Assembly: GCA_037954325.1 (NCBI GenBank)
Contig: JBBMNZ010000035.1
Span: 4,568,501-4,632,500, forward strand
DNA from: Fistularia commersonii
Taxonomy: Eukaryota; Chordata; Actinopteri; Syngnathiformes; Fistulariidae
Direction of reading: 5' to 3'
Length of the DNA stretch: 64,000 nucleotides
Both the position numbers and the translations under genes were made by a program. This document shows, piece by piece, positions 45,991-56,507 of the stretch. Positions within the stretch are counted from its first letter, which is position 1, and every line of letters begins with the position of its first letter. The notes beneath the pieces were generated by a model. The model saw only the letters and a list, made by a program, of their open reading frames with translations. It was not told where the DNA came from and ran no database searches.

Positions 45991-46309
45991 CTACGACCGC
46001 CCCTTTCGACTCTTTATTCTTCGTCTTTGCTTTTGCTTGGAGGTCCAGTCTTCTGCTGGTAACGCGATGTTCCGAGGAGGGGGAACTGCCTTGGCGCAGT
46101 GGTTGAGGTGGAACCACGTCTTATGGCCCTCTACCTGTAGGCTGTGCGATGTCCGCTGTTGCACTCTGAGGGGGCCGTACCACCTTGGCGTCCACCAGCT
46201 GCTCTTGAACCTCTTCACATACACCCAGTCGAGAGCCTCGTCGTTTCGGTCCGGTTTTTCGTTGTCTGGTCCAGGCCTGCATTCACTTCGTCTTGCTCCT
46301 TTTGGGTAG
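45991..46309 (-). pseudogene. Integrase C-terminal remnant (pol tail)
   Basis: A minus-strand frame ending at 45,991 contains WVYVKRFKS, then TPRWYGPLRV and a WFHLNHCAK stretch. This is the GPY/F-type C-terminal domain of retroviral and Ty3-class integrases. It lies in a different frame from the upstream gag-like ORF and overlaps its last codons, marking the internal deletion junction at about 46,215-46,330. The integrase catalytic core and the rest of pol are missing, so it cannot act. The frame continues about 35 basic residues past the domain and then stops. Confidence 0.75.
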
Positions 46310-47027
46310 TGCTACTTGGTTCTGAAGGAGGGGCAGACGGCATGACTATCTCTCTTGCTCTGTTCTTCACGTCCGGCCCCTCATTATCAGTGTCTTCATC
46401 GTCTGTTGGGAGGAGTTGTCCCCTCCCCTTTACTGTCCCGGTAATTTCAAACATGGGGAGGAGACTAGTTGAGGGAGCTGCGGGGGAGTCGCTGGGGGTG
46501 GAGTAAGGAGGAGGCAGGCTGGGGTGGAGTTGCCGTCTCATCTGAGTTTGATGTTTTGCCTTTCCTGAACATGCGGTCGGGGTGGTGGTGACAGCTGCGG
46601 CTTTAGTGCAGCCCTCTGTTTGTCCCTCCATTTTTGCCACAAGGTTTGCAATATGTGATAACATACTTACTCGTTCTGAGACAATATCACCTTTCTTGGC
46701 CCACTTCCCAGTGTTGCGCCTCCATTTAGGCACGCTACATTCTTCCTCCCACCTGGCTTTACAATAAGATATTTCCATTTTTCCGCTTAATAACTGTGTC
46801 TTAAACATTCTTGTTAAAGGTCCGGTGTAATCTGGTTTTGGCCAATAAGTTCGCTTTTTCTCTTGTTTTTCAAATTGTTTAAGTTTTACGGTCATCATCT
46901 GGGGGGTGGTGGTGTACACCCCAGACGTGAGCGTTTCTACAATCATATTCCATCTATCGGCGAAGGTGGGGGAACCACCTTTACCCTCCTCCGCCAGCAC
47001 CATCTTACGATCAGTTTTCTTTGTCAT
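46215..47027 (-). CDS. Gag-like ORF of the retroelement (truncated gag)
   Basis: 270 codons, intact. The N-terminal half is basic and tryptophan-containing (matrix-like). The second half is proline/serine-rich with a PPPY late-domain motif in PSLPPPYSTP (about residue 175), and acidic TDDEDTDNEGPD follows. No capsid major-homology region or zinc-knuckle nucleocapsid is seen, so the protein is a matrix/p12-like piece cut by the internal deletion. The last residues run across the junction into integrase-tail DNA in the wrong frame. The call rests on position (after primer site and leader) and the late motif, not on a database match. Confidence 0.65.
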   Translation of the reverse strand: MTKKTDRKMVLAEEGKGGSPTFADRWNMIVETLTSGVYTTTPQMMTVKLKQFEKQEKKRTYWPKPDYTGPLTRMFKTQLLSGKMEISYCKARWEEECSVPKWRRNTGKWAKKGDIVSERVSMLSHIANLVAKMEGQTEGCTKAAAVTTTPTACSGKAKHQTQMRRQLHPSLPPPYSTPSDSPAAPSTSLLPMFEITGTVKGRGQLLPTDDEDTDNEGPDVKNRAREIVMPSAPPSEPSSTTQKEQDEVNAGLDQTTKNRTETTRLSTGCM

Positions 47028-47200
47028 TCACACAGCAATCTGCACTTTCACGCCTACTTCAACAGGCTGCCAGTTTACGTTTGCACCGTTAGGTTTCCAC
47101 TGACACTGCTGCTTCAGCGATCCGGCACAGCATTCACACACAGAATTCAATATACGTATATTATAACCCTTATCCTTATCCCCCCCCCCCTTTTTTTTTT

Positions 47201-47278
47201 CCTGATGTTCTATTGTTTTTTGTCTTCCTGATGTTCTATTGTTTTTTGTCTTCCTAATATTCCATTGTTTTTTGTCTT
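47201..47278. repeat. 26-bp tandem triplication in the retroelement leader
   Basis: Three head-to-tail units starting CCTGATGTTCTATTG and ending TTTTTTGTCTT (47,201-47,226, 47,227-47,252, 47,253-47,278; the third has three substitutions). They lie between the gag-like start codon and the primer-binding site. Confidence 0.85.
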
Positions 47279-47287
47279 TCTTTGGCT

Positions 47288-47640
47288 TTTTGAACACTAA
47301 CAGTCAGCACGGAGTGATAACTCCCGATTGCCCTGTTAGGTGGGGTCGTAAAACCCCCACTGCGCTTTATTGCCAGTGTCTCAGAGATTTCCTTAATCTC
47401 GACTGGTCTCAGACTCAGCCACCATAAATTTTCTATATTATTTAATTCTTTTTGGTTACCAAAACAAAAAAAAAATAAAATACATAATGGGAACGGTATT
47501 TTGAACACTAGCGATCCACACGGCGCGATCAGTTCCGCTGATCCACTAGGTGGAGTTTCCGGCTCCCACTGTCTTCTTTCACAGTGTCTCAGAGGTTTTC
47601 CTAACCTCGACTGGTTATGGATTGATCACCGTTCTCCAGG
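47288..47640. repeat. Diverged direct duplication (period about 210 bp) in the retroelement leader
   Basis: Both copies share, in order, TTTTGAACACTA, a CACGG(A/C)G box, a TAGGTGG(G/A)G box, CAGTGTCTCAGAG and CTCGACTGGT. Copy 1 is at about 47,288-47,420 and copy 2 at about 47,499-47,632. Non-coding; it could be a structured packaging/leader region. Confidence 0.6.
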
Positions 47641-48013
47641 AGTCCTCGACTCCTCCGGAGGTTCTCTCTCAACCTCAACTTCACTTTACTTCGGATCCCA
47701 CACAATAACCCTCTGACTCCCCACTTTGATCGATTAGTTCCTCTCCGTCTCTTGTTTTCCCGATTTATTTTCAAATTTCGGTTTTTAGTTTTTTCCCAAT
47801 TCCAGGCTCTACTCTGTATCAGATTACGGTCATCCGTTGATTCCAGTAATTTATAATATCCAATCACAGTTTTTGGAAAAGGAAACTGCTTACCTTTAGT
47901 TGCGCGCGCTGTTTGGAATCGACAGTTTCCATCCTCGAATACCTTCGAGCCTGCTTTTTTCCCGCTGAGAAATCACGTCGGGAAGACCACACCAGTTGAC
48001 AATCACATTTGAT

Positions 48014-48032
48014 AATCACGTCGGGGTCACCA
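48014..48032 (-). other. Primer-binding site matching the 3' end of tRNA-Trp
   Basis: The minus strand reads TGGTGACCCCGACGTGATT starting three bases after the 5' LTR. All 19 bases are complementary to the vertebrate tRNA-Trp 3' end including CCA, the primer used by avian alpharetroviruses (established knowledge). This fixes the element's orientation. Confidence 0.88.
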
Positions 48033-48035
48033 ATT

Positions 48036-48855
48036 TGTCCGTTTTTGTGGCTCCTGCCACGGGACCGGACTTTGTTGTCCCGGTGTGTTCAGATTATCAT
48101 TCAGGGAAAAACGTCACAACGGCCAGGAACTAATCAAGCAAGAATGGTTTATTCAAAGTCAGGAAAATACACTTACGAGATATCCCGGGCCAGAATGAAT
48201 GTCACCCCGCGAGGATCGTTCGGCTCCTCTAGACACCCGCTGAGACGCGTCCAGTCGAATGTGTAGATGAAGAAGTTCTGGCCCCGATCCAAAGGATCAG
48301 GCTCATTTTATACCTTTTGGCCAAAAGGGTCGGAGGGAGTCCTGACAATGGCTTCCCCGACCCCCCCCGGTTTTACGCTCTCTAGGAGTGCGGCCATCTG
48401 GGGTGCGGGCATCGTAAACTGCGCTTCGATCAGAGCTGTTGGTCGGAGGAAGTTTTGATAAACTTCCTCCGACCCCTGGTTTACGCTCTCTTGGACTGTG
48501 AGCACCTGGGTTGTGTAAAACCGTGCTTTGATCGAAGTCGCGGTTCGGAAGAAGTCCTGATAATGACTTCCTCCGACCCCTGGCTCTAGTCGATTATCCC
48601 CGGGGGGTGTCATTGGAACAGCAGGGTAGCGCATTCCTTCACCTTACATGATGGGGTCTCACAGTTACATTTTACAGTCTTTGCAATTGATAGCGAAATA
48701 ATGATGTGAGGTTGGAGATTCTATAATTTGACGTAGGAGATTTTGCAAGTCCCTCTCTTGACGTGAGCGTCCCCACGTCACACAAGGACTACAAAAAATA
48801 AGTAAATACAACAAATGCGTGCAAACACAAGGTATTATAACGGAATATTCTGACA
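48036..48855 (-). repeat. 5' LTR of the retroelement (right copy)
   Basis: Same length as 44,910-45,729 and identical wherever I compared the two. It carries the same TATA box, AATAAA and triple U3 module. Confidence 0.92.
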
Positions 48856-48859
48856 GAAC

Positions 48860-48905
48860 AGAATCAAAGAATGAATTCAATTTGTAAGCCAATGTTCTAC
48901 TTTAT
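48860..48905 (+). mobile_element. Tigger-like transposon, right end after the LTR insertion
   Basis: When the LTR element and one GAAC are removed, TTTTGTTCGTGAAC joins to AGAATCAAAGAATGAATTC and AATTTGTAAGCCAATGTTCTAC. This resembles the terminal region of fish elements whose ends read GTAAGTCAAGGTNC, so the older transposon probably ends at about 48,900. Confidence 0.5.
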
Positions 48906-48989
48906 ATTGCTATATTCCTTTTAGTAATAATTCAGAAAAATTGCGTTAGTCATCAAATTATATAAATTATAATTATAAGGCTAGCGGCT

Positions 48990-49800
48990 AGATGCTAATG
49001 GCGCAGATCTTGATTTTTTTTTTTCTGCAGCTTCCTCCAGGTGGTCGGGTTCACACACCGCCGCCGCCGGAGCCACCCGTCCCTCGCTCTTCCTCCCCGC
49101 TCGTCCTCCATGCAGCGTGGCCTCCTGCCGGAGTAAGTGACTAACGTGGCCCCGGAGGCTCCCCGCTGATGGAGGGGGGGGATGAGATCTCTGCTCTCTT
49201 GTCTGCTCACCTACGGGAACCCTCACGCTCGCTCCGTCTGGCGCGCGGCTGACGGGAATACTGAGCGAGCCTACGCGCCGCCGCCGCCGCCGAGAATGGC
49301 GGGTCACAGCGGTCCGTGAGCGGAGACACTTTTTTTTTTTTTTTTTTTCCTCCACGGCAAATTTTACGACGCAGCCGTGCCGAGGAACACGGTGTTCCCG
49401 GGTCGCTTTTCACACCTCGCCTCTCCTCCTTCAGACGCCTGACCTCCGGAGGCCGACAAATGAGAGCAGCTCTACCGATTGCTAACCTCATTACCCGCGT
49501 CAGGCGGGCTATTAGCGGCCGCCGCCCCCCCTGCTCTTTAGCACTCCAGCAACAGGGGCGCCGCCGGGACTTAAATTGGCCGAAGTGGGCCGGGGGGTTC
49601 TCGGGTCGGCGTCGAAAAATGACACGAAAACCGGCAGCTGCTCTTTGATGGCTCGGAAAGAGGGATTCTGGCGTGCGGGATTGTTAGCGGCGAATCTGCC
49701 CGCGGCGATCCGTCGGTGGGGAACATTCGGAAAAGAAAGTTTTAACAACTTCCCGGTTCACCGTTTACAATCCTCTCCTGAGGTTGCACACGGTCACATG
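48990..49800. other. GC/CpG-rich segment without a recognised gene
   Basis: Rich in CCG and CG dinucleotides compared with its surroundings. It contains the exon-like segment 49,031-49,132 but no recognisable protein domain in either direction. It may be a CpG-island promoter of an unseen or non-coding transcript. Confidence 0.4.
49031..49132 (+). other. Candidate orphan exon
   Basis: A 102-base segment is bounded by a strong acceptor (T-run then CTGCAG) and a strong donor (GTAAGTGA). One frame is open throughout (TTCCTCCAGGTGGTCGGG...). No family is recognised. It could be an exon of a long non-coding RNA or of an unrecognised gene. Confidence 0.25.
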
Positions 49801-50160
49801 GTCACATGACCTCAGAACCAGGAACTCCTCATGTAGGTGGAATTACATTCTAGAAGATGTTATATTCATAAATGTTATATTCCACCTATTCCACCTTTTG
49901 ATTGGCTGACTCAAATTAAACTCCGCCTCTTGTGCTGATGTCATGCATAATAGAAAATAAATGAATGAATTGTGTTTTCATGAGACTCGTGCACTGTTGC
50001 CATGGCGATGATGACAGAGATCCTTTTGGTCTTTATGCCGACCTTGTGATTGACAGCTGTGATTGGCTGCGGCCCGAGCGCGGGATGCACATGATTGACA
50101 GGTCTTGTTTAAGGCCCGCCTCTCGACCCCGGCAGCCCCACAAACCTTTTCACAGGTAAA
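49800..50160. repeat. Short GC-box/GATTG(A/G)C module with (AATG)n tail
   Basis: Contains GATTGGCTGACTC, TTAAACTCCGCCTC, AATGAATGAATTG, then GATTGACAGCTG and GATTGGCTGCGG. The same word set recurs at about 43,160, 52,840, 54,200, 57,070 and 59,870, so it is probably a degraded dispersed repeat. Confidence 0.4.
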
Positions 50161-50995
50161 GATAATGAATGGATGAGTCCGTGGAGATTATTTTTCTTTT
50201 ATTTCTTTCAGAGTTCAGCTTCCTTCCTTCCTTCCCAGCGCCGCCGTCTAATCGAACCAAGAGTGAAATATAGATAAAGCCTCATAAAACCAATAAAAAA
50301 AAAAAAAGGGATCTTTTTCCGGAGAGGCGGCGGTGTTGGGGGGTTGGGGTCGGGGGGCGCTGAAGAAACGAAGCTCGGCAGCCGCTCTAAAAATTACAAA
50401 AATAAAACGATAACGGGGGGAACCACGGGACCGTCGTAAATCTGAATTTTACAGAGGAAGCACCGGTCCCCGTGTGCCCAGTTAAGGTCTGGCACTTGAA
50501 ACTGCAGGCAGATAGAGAGGGATCCCCGGAGAGCCATGTTTATATCTTTTATGTGACGGTGGAGTTGCTGAAAATTAATTTCCAATGGCACTTCAGATTA
50601 CAGCCCACTACCCACACTGCAATTACCGCAGAGTGATGGTGTGGGTTTTTTCGCACCGAGCGCCTAAACTCTTCCGAGAAGCGTGTGTGTGTGTGTGTGT
50701 CGGGGGAACAGGAAGTTAACATTTCAGGACTTGACAGAAGTCTTGGTCGCCGTGGTCCTCGGCCGCCCTCCCCCTGCTGGCTTTGGGCAGAAATGCACGC
50801 AGAAGAACGTCGGACGCGTCCGATCTCGAATGCATGATGTTTGTCCTCCGCGATGTAAGCAAGCGTCTGCATTTAATTTGTCCATTTTAAGATTTAGCAA
50901 TTTAGCAAAGTTAGCCATTGGCATTTTTTGCATTCTGCCTTTTCCTTGAGTATTTCAATGCAATTTGCAATTTTCTTAAATTTCGCATATTCAAA

Positions 50996-51770
50996 AGAAC
51001 CTTGACTTACTAGTATCTCTCAGTCGATTCATTTTTTTTACTCTTTTTTTATGTTTTATTTCACAAGCCGAAATCTGCGTTAGGAGCGAGCGGGATGGGA
51101 TTTGACACCGACGCGGGCGCTGCTGTCCGTGACGTGCTGTTAAAAACAGTCGGACGTGCCGTCCACCACGAGGCAGCTCAGCGCGAATCATGGAAAAAGA
51201 CGAGGTGTGTGCGCGTTGTGGATTGAAGAGATGGTGAAGTTGTTGTGGGTGAGATACCGTGACGGGGAGCATCGTCTGTGAGACGGCAGGAGACGTTTGC
51301 GGGGATTTGGTGCGGCGGACGACGGGAACGTCAACGGACGGAGCCTCGGAAGAGTCAGTCGACGCCGGTCGGGGGACGGTTTGATTGTTTTAAATAGAGG
51401 AGCGGCGTTCACTCCGTCGATAAATGAAGATTAGCCATAAAACCCAGCAAAAAGTGCAAGTTACATTTAGCAACTCATTGTGTGAGTTGTGTGTGTGAGA
51501 CAGAGCACCAAATGAAAAACTCCGCCGCCGCCGCCAATATCCTCGTACAATCTTCAAGGTCAATACTTTAAATAAATCATTCTTTACATTCTCTTTTTTA
51601 TGTATTATTTCTTTCACATCATTTGTTATTACAAAGTAAATATTTCTTATTTAGAAACGAAGAAAAAGAAACACGGGCCGGAATGGATTTATAGCATTTT
51701 AAATGCATTTCAATGGGGAAATTGAATTAGTTGCAAAATTTAGAAATGTAACTGGTAAGTTGAGGTTCTG
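50996..51770. mobile_element. Non-autonomous DNA transposon (MITE-like), copy 2
   Basis: The left end AGAACCTTGACTTACTAGT and the right end ACTGGTAAGTTGAGGTTCT are imperfect terminal inverted repeats. The interior matches the copy at 22,794-23,572 block by block. About 775 bp, no transposase. The right flank with TTTCAATGGGGAAATTGAAT is typical of a common teleost inverted-repeat family. Confidence 0.75.
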
Positions 51771-52250
51771 TTGTATTTAGCATATATTTCAATAAAAAAT
51801 GAAATACCTTTTTGCTTCAGTTTTCAACCACAACTGAAAAAAAACGAACCAAACCACACATGCTAACATGCTAGCATGCTAACTCGCCGCTAACTCGCTG
51901 CATGTTTCCTGTCGGAATCCGTCACGAACAGAGCAGAGGAGACGGCGTATGGCGTATAAAAAGAGAGAAAAAGAAGCTGACGCTGTATCTGCGAGAAAAA
52001 TCATGGGTGGAGCTTTATTAGCTTAGCCATTAGCTGCTAGCCTAATTTTCCGACACCAGTCCTGTCAATCATCTGGATTTCATCAATAATTTTGTCTCTG
52101 ATATGAAACCACTGCGTGTTGCAAGTAAAGCCGTGACTAATTGTGTGTGTGTGTGTCTGGGCTGTTCGTATACATTTATTTATGTATTTTATATTTATAG
52201 ATAAACACTGCTAGACCTTTGGTGACGTCTTTTTGCCTTTCACGTCCCTA
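51771..52250. other. Intergenic, nothing recognised
   Basis: AT-rich DNA with GCTAGC/GCTAAC words (51,860-51,900) and a (GT)n run at 52,143-52,156. Confidence 0.5.
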
Positions 52251-52317
52251 ATGTGGAAAAACCTCTCCTTCAAGGTTGGCGTTTGGCTTTGGCTTCTGTT
52301 GTTCATCATCAATGCAG
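52251..52317 (+). other. Candidate first coding exon encoding a signal peptide
   Basis: The ATG at 52,251 opens MWKNLSFKVGVWLWLLLFII then NA, a short basic N-region plus a hydrophobic core and a small residue, followed at once by a donor (GCAG|GTCAGC at 52,318). No downstream exon can be joined within the window and I do not recognise the gene. It could be exon 1 of a secreted or type I membrane protein whose remaining exons lie beyond 64 kb, or chance. Confidence 0.25.
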
Positions 52318-53216
52318 GTCAGCGCAACACTTTTCTATGTGTGTGTGTGTGTGTGTTTCAAAGTCATACATTTGTGGCCGTTTTGGGGAAAGCACCTCGT
52401 TTCGATGGAGAAAAGCGGGGCCGGGCTGTGCCGAGGCCTGCAGCCGGTATATTAAATCCCACTTCTAAGGACGTGCGCGGGTGGCACTCACAGCGGGAAC
52501 GGCCGCCGTTTTCACTTCAGCCTTCATGGCGGTCTCAGATTAGCGGCGTTTAATGCCGACATAAAGTCAGATTCAGCCTCCAGGCGTAGACGTTCAAACA
52601 CCTGCCGGAGCGGAAGGGGAGCACCTGGGCGGCGTTTAACCGCACACTTGATGTTTCTCCGACCGTAAGGGGGAAAAAAACAATCTGGGCCATTTTCTTC
52701 GGTTTTAAGAAAAGTAAACATTCGTGAGCTTTTATTTTCACACCAGAGACTCGGATCCCCGTCTCCGAATGATAGTCTAACGGCGTGTTCCCGCTCTAGT
52801 CGTCCTCCATGGCCGGATGTCTTTGAATTTGACCTTTTGATTGACAGGCCACCCTGTGATTGACGGATGACCCTGTGATTGACAGCTGGCTGGAGGCCCC
52901 TGCAACCCTGTGTGCAGTCTAATTAGGAAAGACAATGAATAATAATCACACGTAAATTCCATTGTTTTTAGATTTCTAAAGCTGATTTAAGCGCTCTGCT
53001 CTTTCAAATGTTCGTCTTACAAACTTTTAGATTTTTCTTAGATTATTATTATTATAATTATCATTTATTATCACTATTGTTCTTGATCATATGATTATTA
53101 TTTCTATTATTGCTATTTTTAATATCAGCATGATGATTATTTTCATTATTATTATAATCATTCTTAGTAGTATTGGAATTATTATTGCGACTGCCCTCAT
53201 TAGGGAGCAGATAAAA

Positions 53217-53253
<37 letters not shown>

Positions 53254-55059
53254 ATGTTTATATGTATAAAAGTCTTTGTCCACCAGGCGTCTGTACATTT
53301 AATTGTATTTTTGCCCTTTCTGTCTGCAGAGGTCGACGGGCAGCGGATCTCTCCACGCCGCCGTGACGTCCAAACACAACGGCGAGTAATTGCTGTCGGA
53401 TCTGAAACGTGCACGGCGACGGCCGGAATGTTTCCGCACGCCGGTCGGACGCCTCCCCGCCCGCCAGCCCGGGGAGAGGCCGACCCCGGGGCCGGAGAGA
53501 GATCCGTCACGGCGTGACAGGGAGGATTGGGCGCTTTGCCCCGGGAGTCCAGGGCCTGTCAGCTTAATGAGGCTCCCAGTGACAGGTGATGTCAATGTTA
53601 CGTAGCGCGCGGTCGTACGTGCACGGATATCCCCGGAGGTGGAGCGTGCGCGTCATTAGCAAATGCTTTTTCACTTGAAGCTAAGTGCTAATCACCCGGC
53701 CTCGCCGCCGACCCTTTCATCCTTTCTCTGTCTTTGTTTTGAATCCAGGTGGGGGATCTTTATTCCTTTCCCTGTTCCTGAACGTCACGGGCGTCCAAAT
53801 CCCCGCCTGAGCGGATCCAACCTGATGTGTCGACGACCCCTTTTTGAGCGCGAGGGAAACTTTAGCGCTCCTTGACCTCGCCGGCACCGGCTTCCTCCCC
53901 CGTATAGGAAAGCATTTGATTCACACGGCAGAATACAGATGGATGCGGCACCTCTATTGATCCCTCCTCCCACCGCCGCAGACGGCGGGATAATGAAAGA
54001 GATTCTGCGCCGGCGGAGGCGTGGAGGAGCAGGGGACGAATGGAAGGAGCCGGACTCTTTCCCGGTCGCAGGTGTGTGTGTGTTTGTGTGTGTGTGAATG
54101 AAAGCATCTCAGCAGTTGTTGCAGCGTTGTCACCTTTGCCCTCAGAACGTCCGGTAACAACTTACCCTTCGGTAGCCGTGAATGAGAAGGTGAACGTCGA
54201 TGATTGACATGTTAAACCCCGCCTCCTCCAGATGTCAGCTGGGCTTGGCTCCGCCCCCCGCGCTATATCCTTTGATGGATGAATGAATGAATGATGTCAT
54301 CGTTACATCACGCGGGGCCGCCATGGGTAGCCCATCGGGTCAAATGGCTGAAACCTGATTGGGCCGGACATGGTTTATGGGAGTTGACGCAGCCTCCGTC
54401 CACGCCGCCGCCGCCGCCGCCGCCGCCTGTCAGATGTGAATTTGGACAACTTCCTCTTCTCTCGCTTTCAAACTCCGTCTGCTTTAATTAAACTCGCCCA
54501 TTTATCAGTCCGCAGCTCAACATTTAATTGAAATGCAGTACATTTTTTTCTTCTTTAATATCCAGGATTTATCGCCTGCCACCATTTCTCTGTCTTCTTT
54601 TTTTAAAGTGCAGACTGACGCTAATTCAATTATTCCCGTTTGATGACGGACGGACGCGGGTCGACGGAATCGTGCTTCGGAGGAGAAAATCCAACTTTGG
54701 GGTGTTTTCAACCTTCCCCGCCGCTTTGCCACCCCCTCCGGGTGCAGGGGGTTCTAATCCCCCCGTGATTCCCGACCCGGGAAACCAGACCGCCGTCTCA
54801 GATTTTCCAAATCCCCTCCATAATGTCAACGCCGCCGTTCCGGGGAAATGTTTCCTGCCGGAATCTCCCGCCGGCATTTTCCTCGAAAAGGTCATCGGCA
54901 CCGTCGAGCGTTCCGCCGTACGACTTCCAGAGTTTCCGCCGGCGGTTTACCGCCCCCTTGGGGCTGCGGCGAGCCGCTGATAGGATTGTAGTCAATGAGC
55001 CTCCATCGCCGGGTAAATACGTGAAGGGGACGCCGCTCCTCGCCATGGCAACAACCCCT
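52318..55059. other. Intergenic stretch with simple repeats
   Basis: No gene recognised. Contains GATTGACAG modules (52,840-52,890; 54,200-54,300 with GAATGAATGAATG), an (ATT)n-like region at 53,042-53,180, (TA)n at 53,222-53,250 and (CCG)n at 54,404-54,427. Acceptor-like CTGCAG at 53,330 and ATCCAG at 53,749 are not backed by donors or domains. Confidence 0.5.
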
Positions 55060-55120
55060 GTTAAATGCTAGATTATATCGCACTTTTACACCTGGCAGTT
55101 TCAAAGCATTTCACTGGATA

Positions 55121-55152
<32 letters not shown>

Positions 55153-55273
55153 TCACACACACACAGCTGCATGCTAACTAGGAAGAAGGGAGGAACCAGG
55201 TGATTTGATTGCTAACAAGCTAGCAGCTGTTCTCGACTTGTGTCTAATCCATTACACTGTGTCTTACATTGAA

Positions 55274-55326
<53 letters not shown>

Positions 55327-55560
55327 GGTGGAGGGCGGTGACAATGTCTTGCTCAAGGGCACTTTAGCACATAGCCAGCAGGAGCCAAGCGATCAAACCA
55401 CCAACAGGCTAACAGGATTAGCCGCTAGCTGTGCGGAAGACGGATAGGATTGTTAATGGTTTCAATTTGTGTAGGCTGTGCACTGGATTGCATATTCACA
55501 CACACACACACATGCACACACTCTGATGGCTGCCATGCAAGGTGATCACCAGGTCACGGC
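55060..55560 (+). repeat. Dispersed fish repeat with three (CA)n tracts
   Basis: Segments such as TATATCGCACTTTTACACC, AAAGCATTTCACTGGATAGC, GTCTTGCTCAAGGGCACTTT and GATGGCTGCCATGCAAGGTG occur in this order in a widespread teleost repeat. (CA)n expansions at 55,122-55,164, 55,276-55,324 and 55,499-55,512 interrupt it. Confidence 0.55.
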
Positions 55561-55952
55561 ACAAATAGCGTCCTTCTCTCGGCGTCCTCCTCAAAGCTAC
55601 GGCGTTCCCGATATGTCCCGAAAGCGGCGCCTGCGTATCTACAGAGTTAAACTGCCACCATTTCAAAAAAAAAAAAAAAAATTAATAAAAGCAGCGGTAG
55701 AACTTCTACTAAGCTGATAACTGCTGGGATGTTTCCTCCGCGTTCCCCTTCCATCCGGCAGGATTCACAAAACACCAGCAGGCCGAGTGCGAGATAAGAC
55801 CCAGAATCCATGTGACATTTAGCGTCGCCAAAAAGAAAAAAAAAAAATCCAAATTGGCCGTGGCGGTGCTCTGCGCTCCTCCCTCCTCGCGCTTTCTGCC
55901 TTTCTGCAAAGCACACACACGCCAGATTCTCCGAGAACATCCAACGCCACTC

Positions 55953-56003
55953 TATCTTCTTCTTCTTCTTCTTCTTCTTCTTCTTCTTCTTCTCCTTCTT
56001 CTC
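55953..56003 (+). repeat. (CTT)n tract
   Basis: About 16 uninterrupted CTT units and two imperfect ones. Polypyrimidine mirror repeat. Confidence 0.9.
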
Positions 56004-56304
56004 ACAGTGTCTATAAGCCATCATTTCTCCCGGAGGCTGGTCACATGACCTCCAGAGCGGTCTTACAAGCCGGGCCTTCAGCCCACACCCACACTCTGGG
56101 GATTTGCTGTGAAAGAGTGTGTGTCCGTGTGTGTGTGTGTGTGTGTGTGATGACATTAGCTATTTATAGCGGGTTAAAAAAAAAAAAATGTACTTCTTTC
56201 TTTTTTAGCCGGACAGTGGATGAGCGTAACCGGACGCGGTGCTGCGAATGGATGCGCCCAGAAGTAATTGGTTCAGTTGACGGAAATCACCAGCTGAAAA
56301 AAAT

Positions 56305-56355
56305 GAGAGGAGGAGGAAGAGGAGGAGGAAGAGGAGGAGGAAGAGGAGGAGAGGA
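56305..56355 (+). repeat. GGA-rich 12-bp tandem repeat
   Basis: Unit GGAGGAGGAAGA repeated about four times, purine-only on the plus strand. Confidence 0.85.
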
Positions 56356-56506
56356 TGCTTTGCTTCAGCTCATTAACCAACGCCTGTTAGCCTGGAAATA
56401 AATTGGGTGAGATTCCACCACTGGAGAAGCTGATTAGTTCATTTTTCTCCTCACGACTGATCCGTCACATGTGTAGCGAGGCACGGACGCCCCCCCCCTT
56501 CAATCT

Positions 56507-56507
<1 letters not shown>

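Larger units (their letters stand above)
44910..48855 (-). mobile_element. LTR retroelement (endogenous retrovirus-like), internally deleted, recent
   Basis: The 3,946-bp element has two 820-bp LTRs (44,910-45,729 and 48,036-48,855) that look identical, each starting TG and ending CA. A 4-bp target duplication GAAC lies at 44,906-44,909 and 48,856-48,859. Orientation is minus: the primer-binding site is next to the right-hand LTR and the polypurine tract next to the left-hand one. The internal 2,306 bp hold a leader, a gag-like frame and an integrase C-terminal piece; protease, reverse transcriptase, RNase H, most of integrase and any env are absent. The 4-bp duplication, tRNA-Trp primer site and PPPY motif suggest a retrovirus-like (class I-type) element rather than a simple Ty3 element, but without reverse transcriptase the class is not certain. 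Non-autonomous as it stands. Confidence 0.93.

Noticed and set aside
55647..56156. 169-codon minus-strand ORF with poly-Lys
   Set aside because: Product of the (CTT)n and (CA)n tracts read on the other strand.
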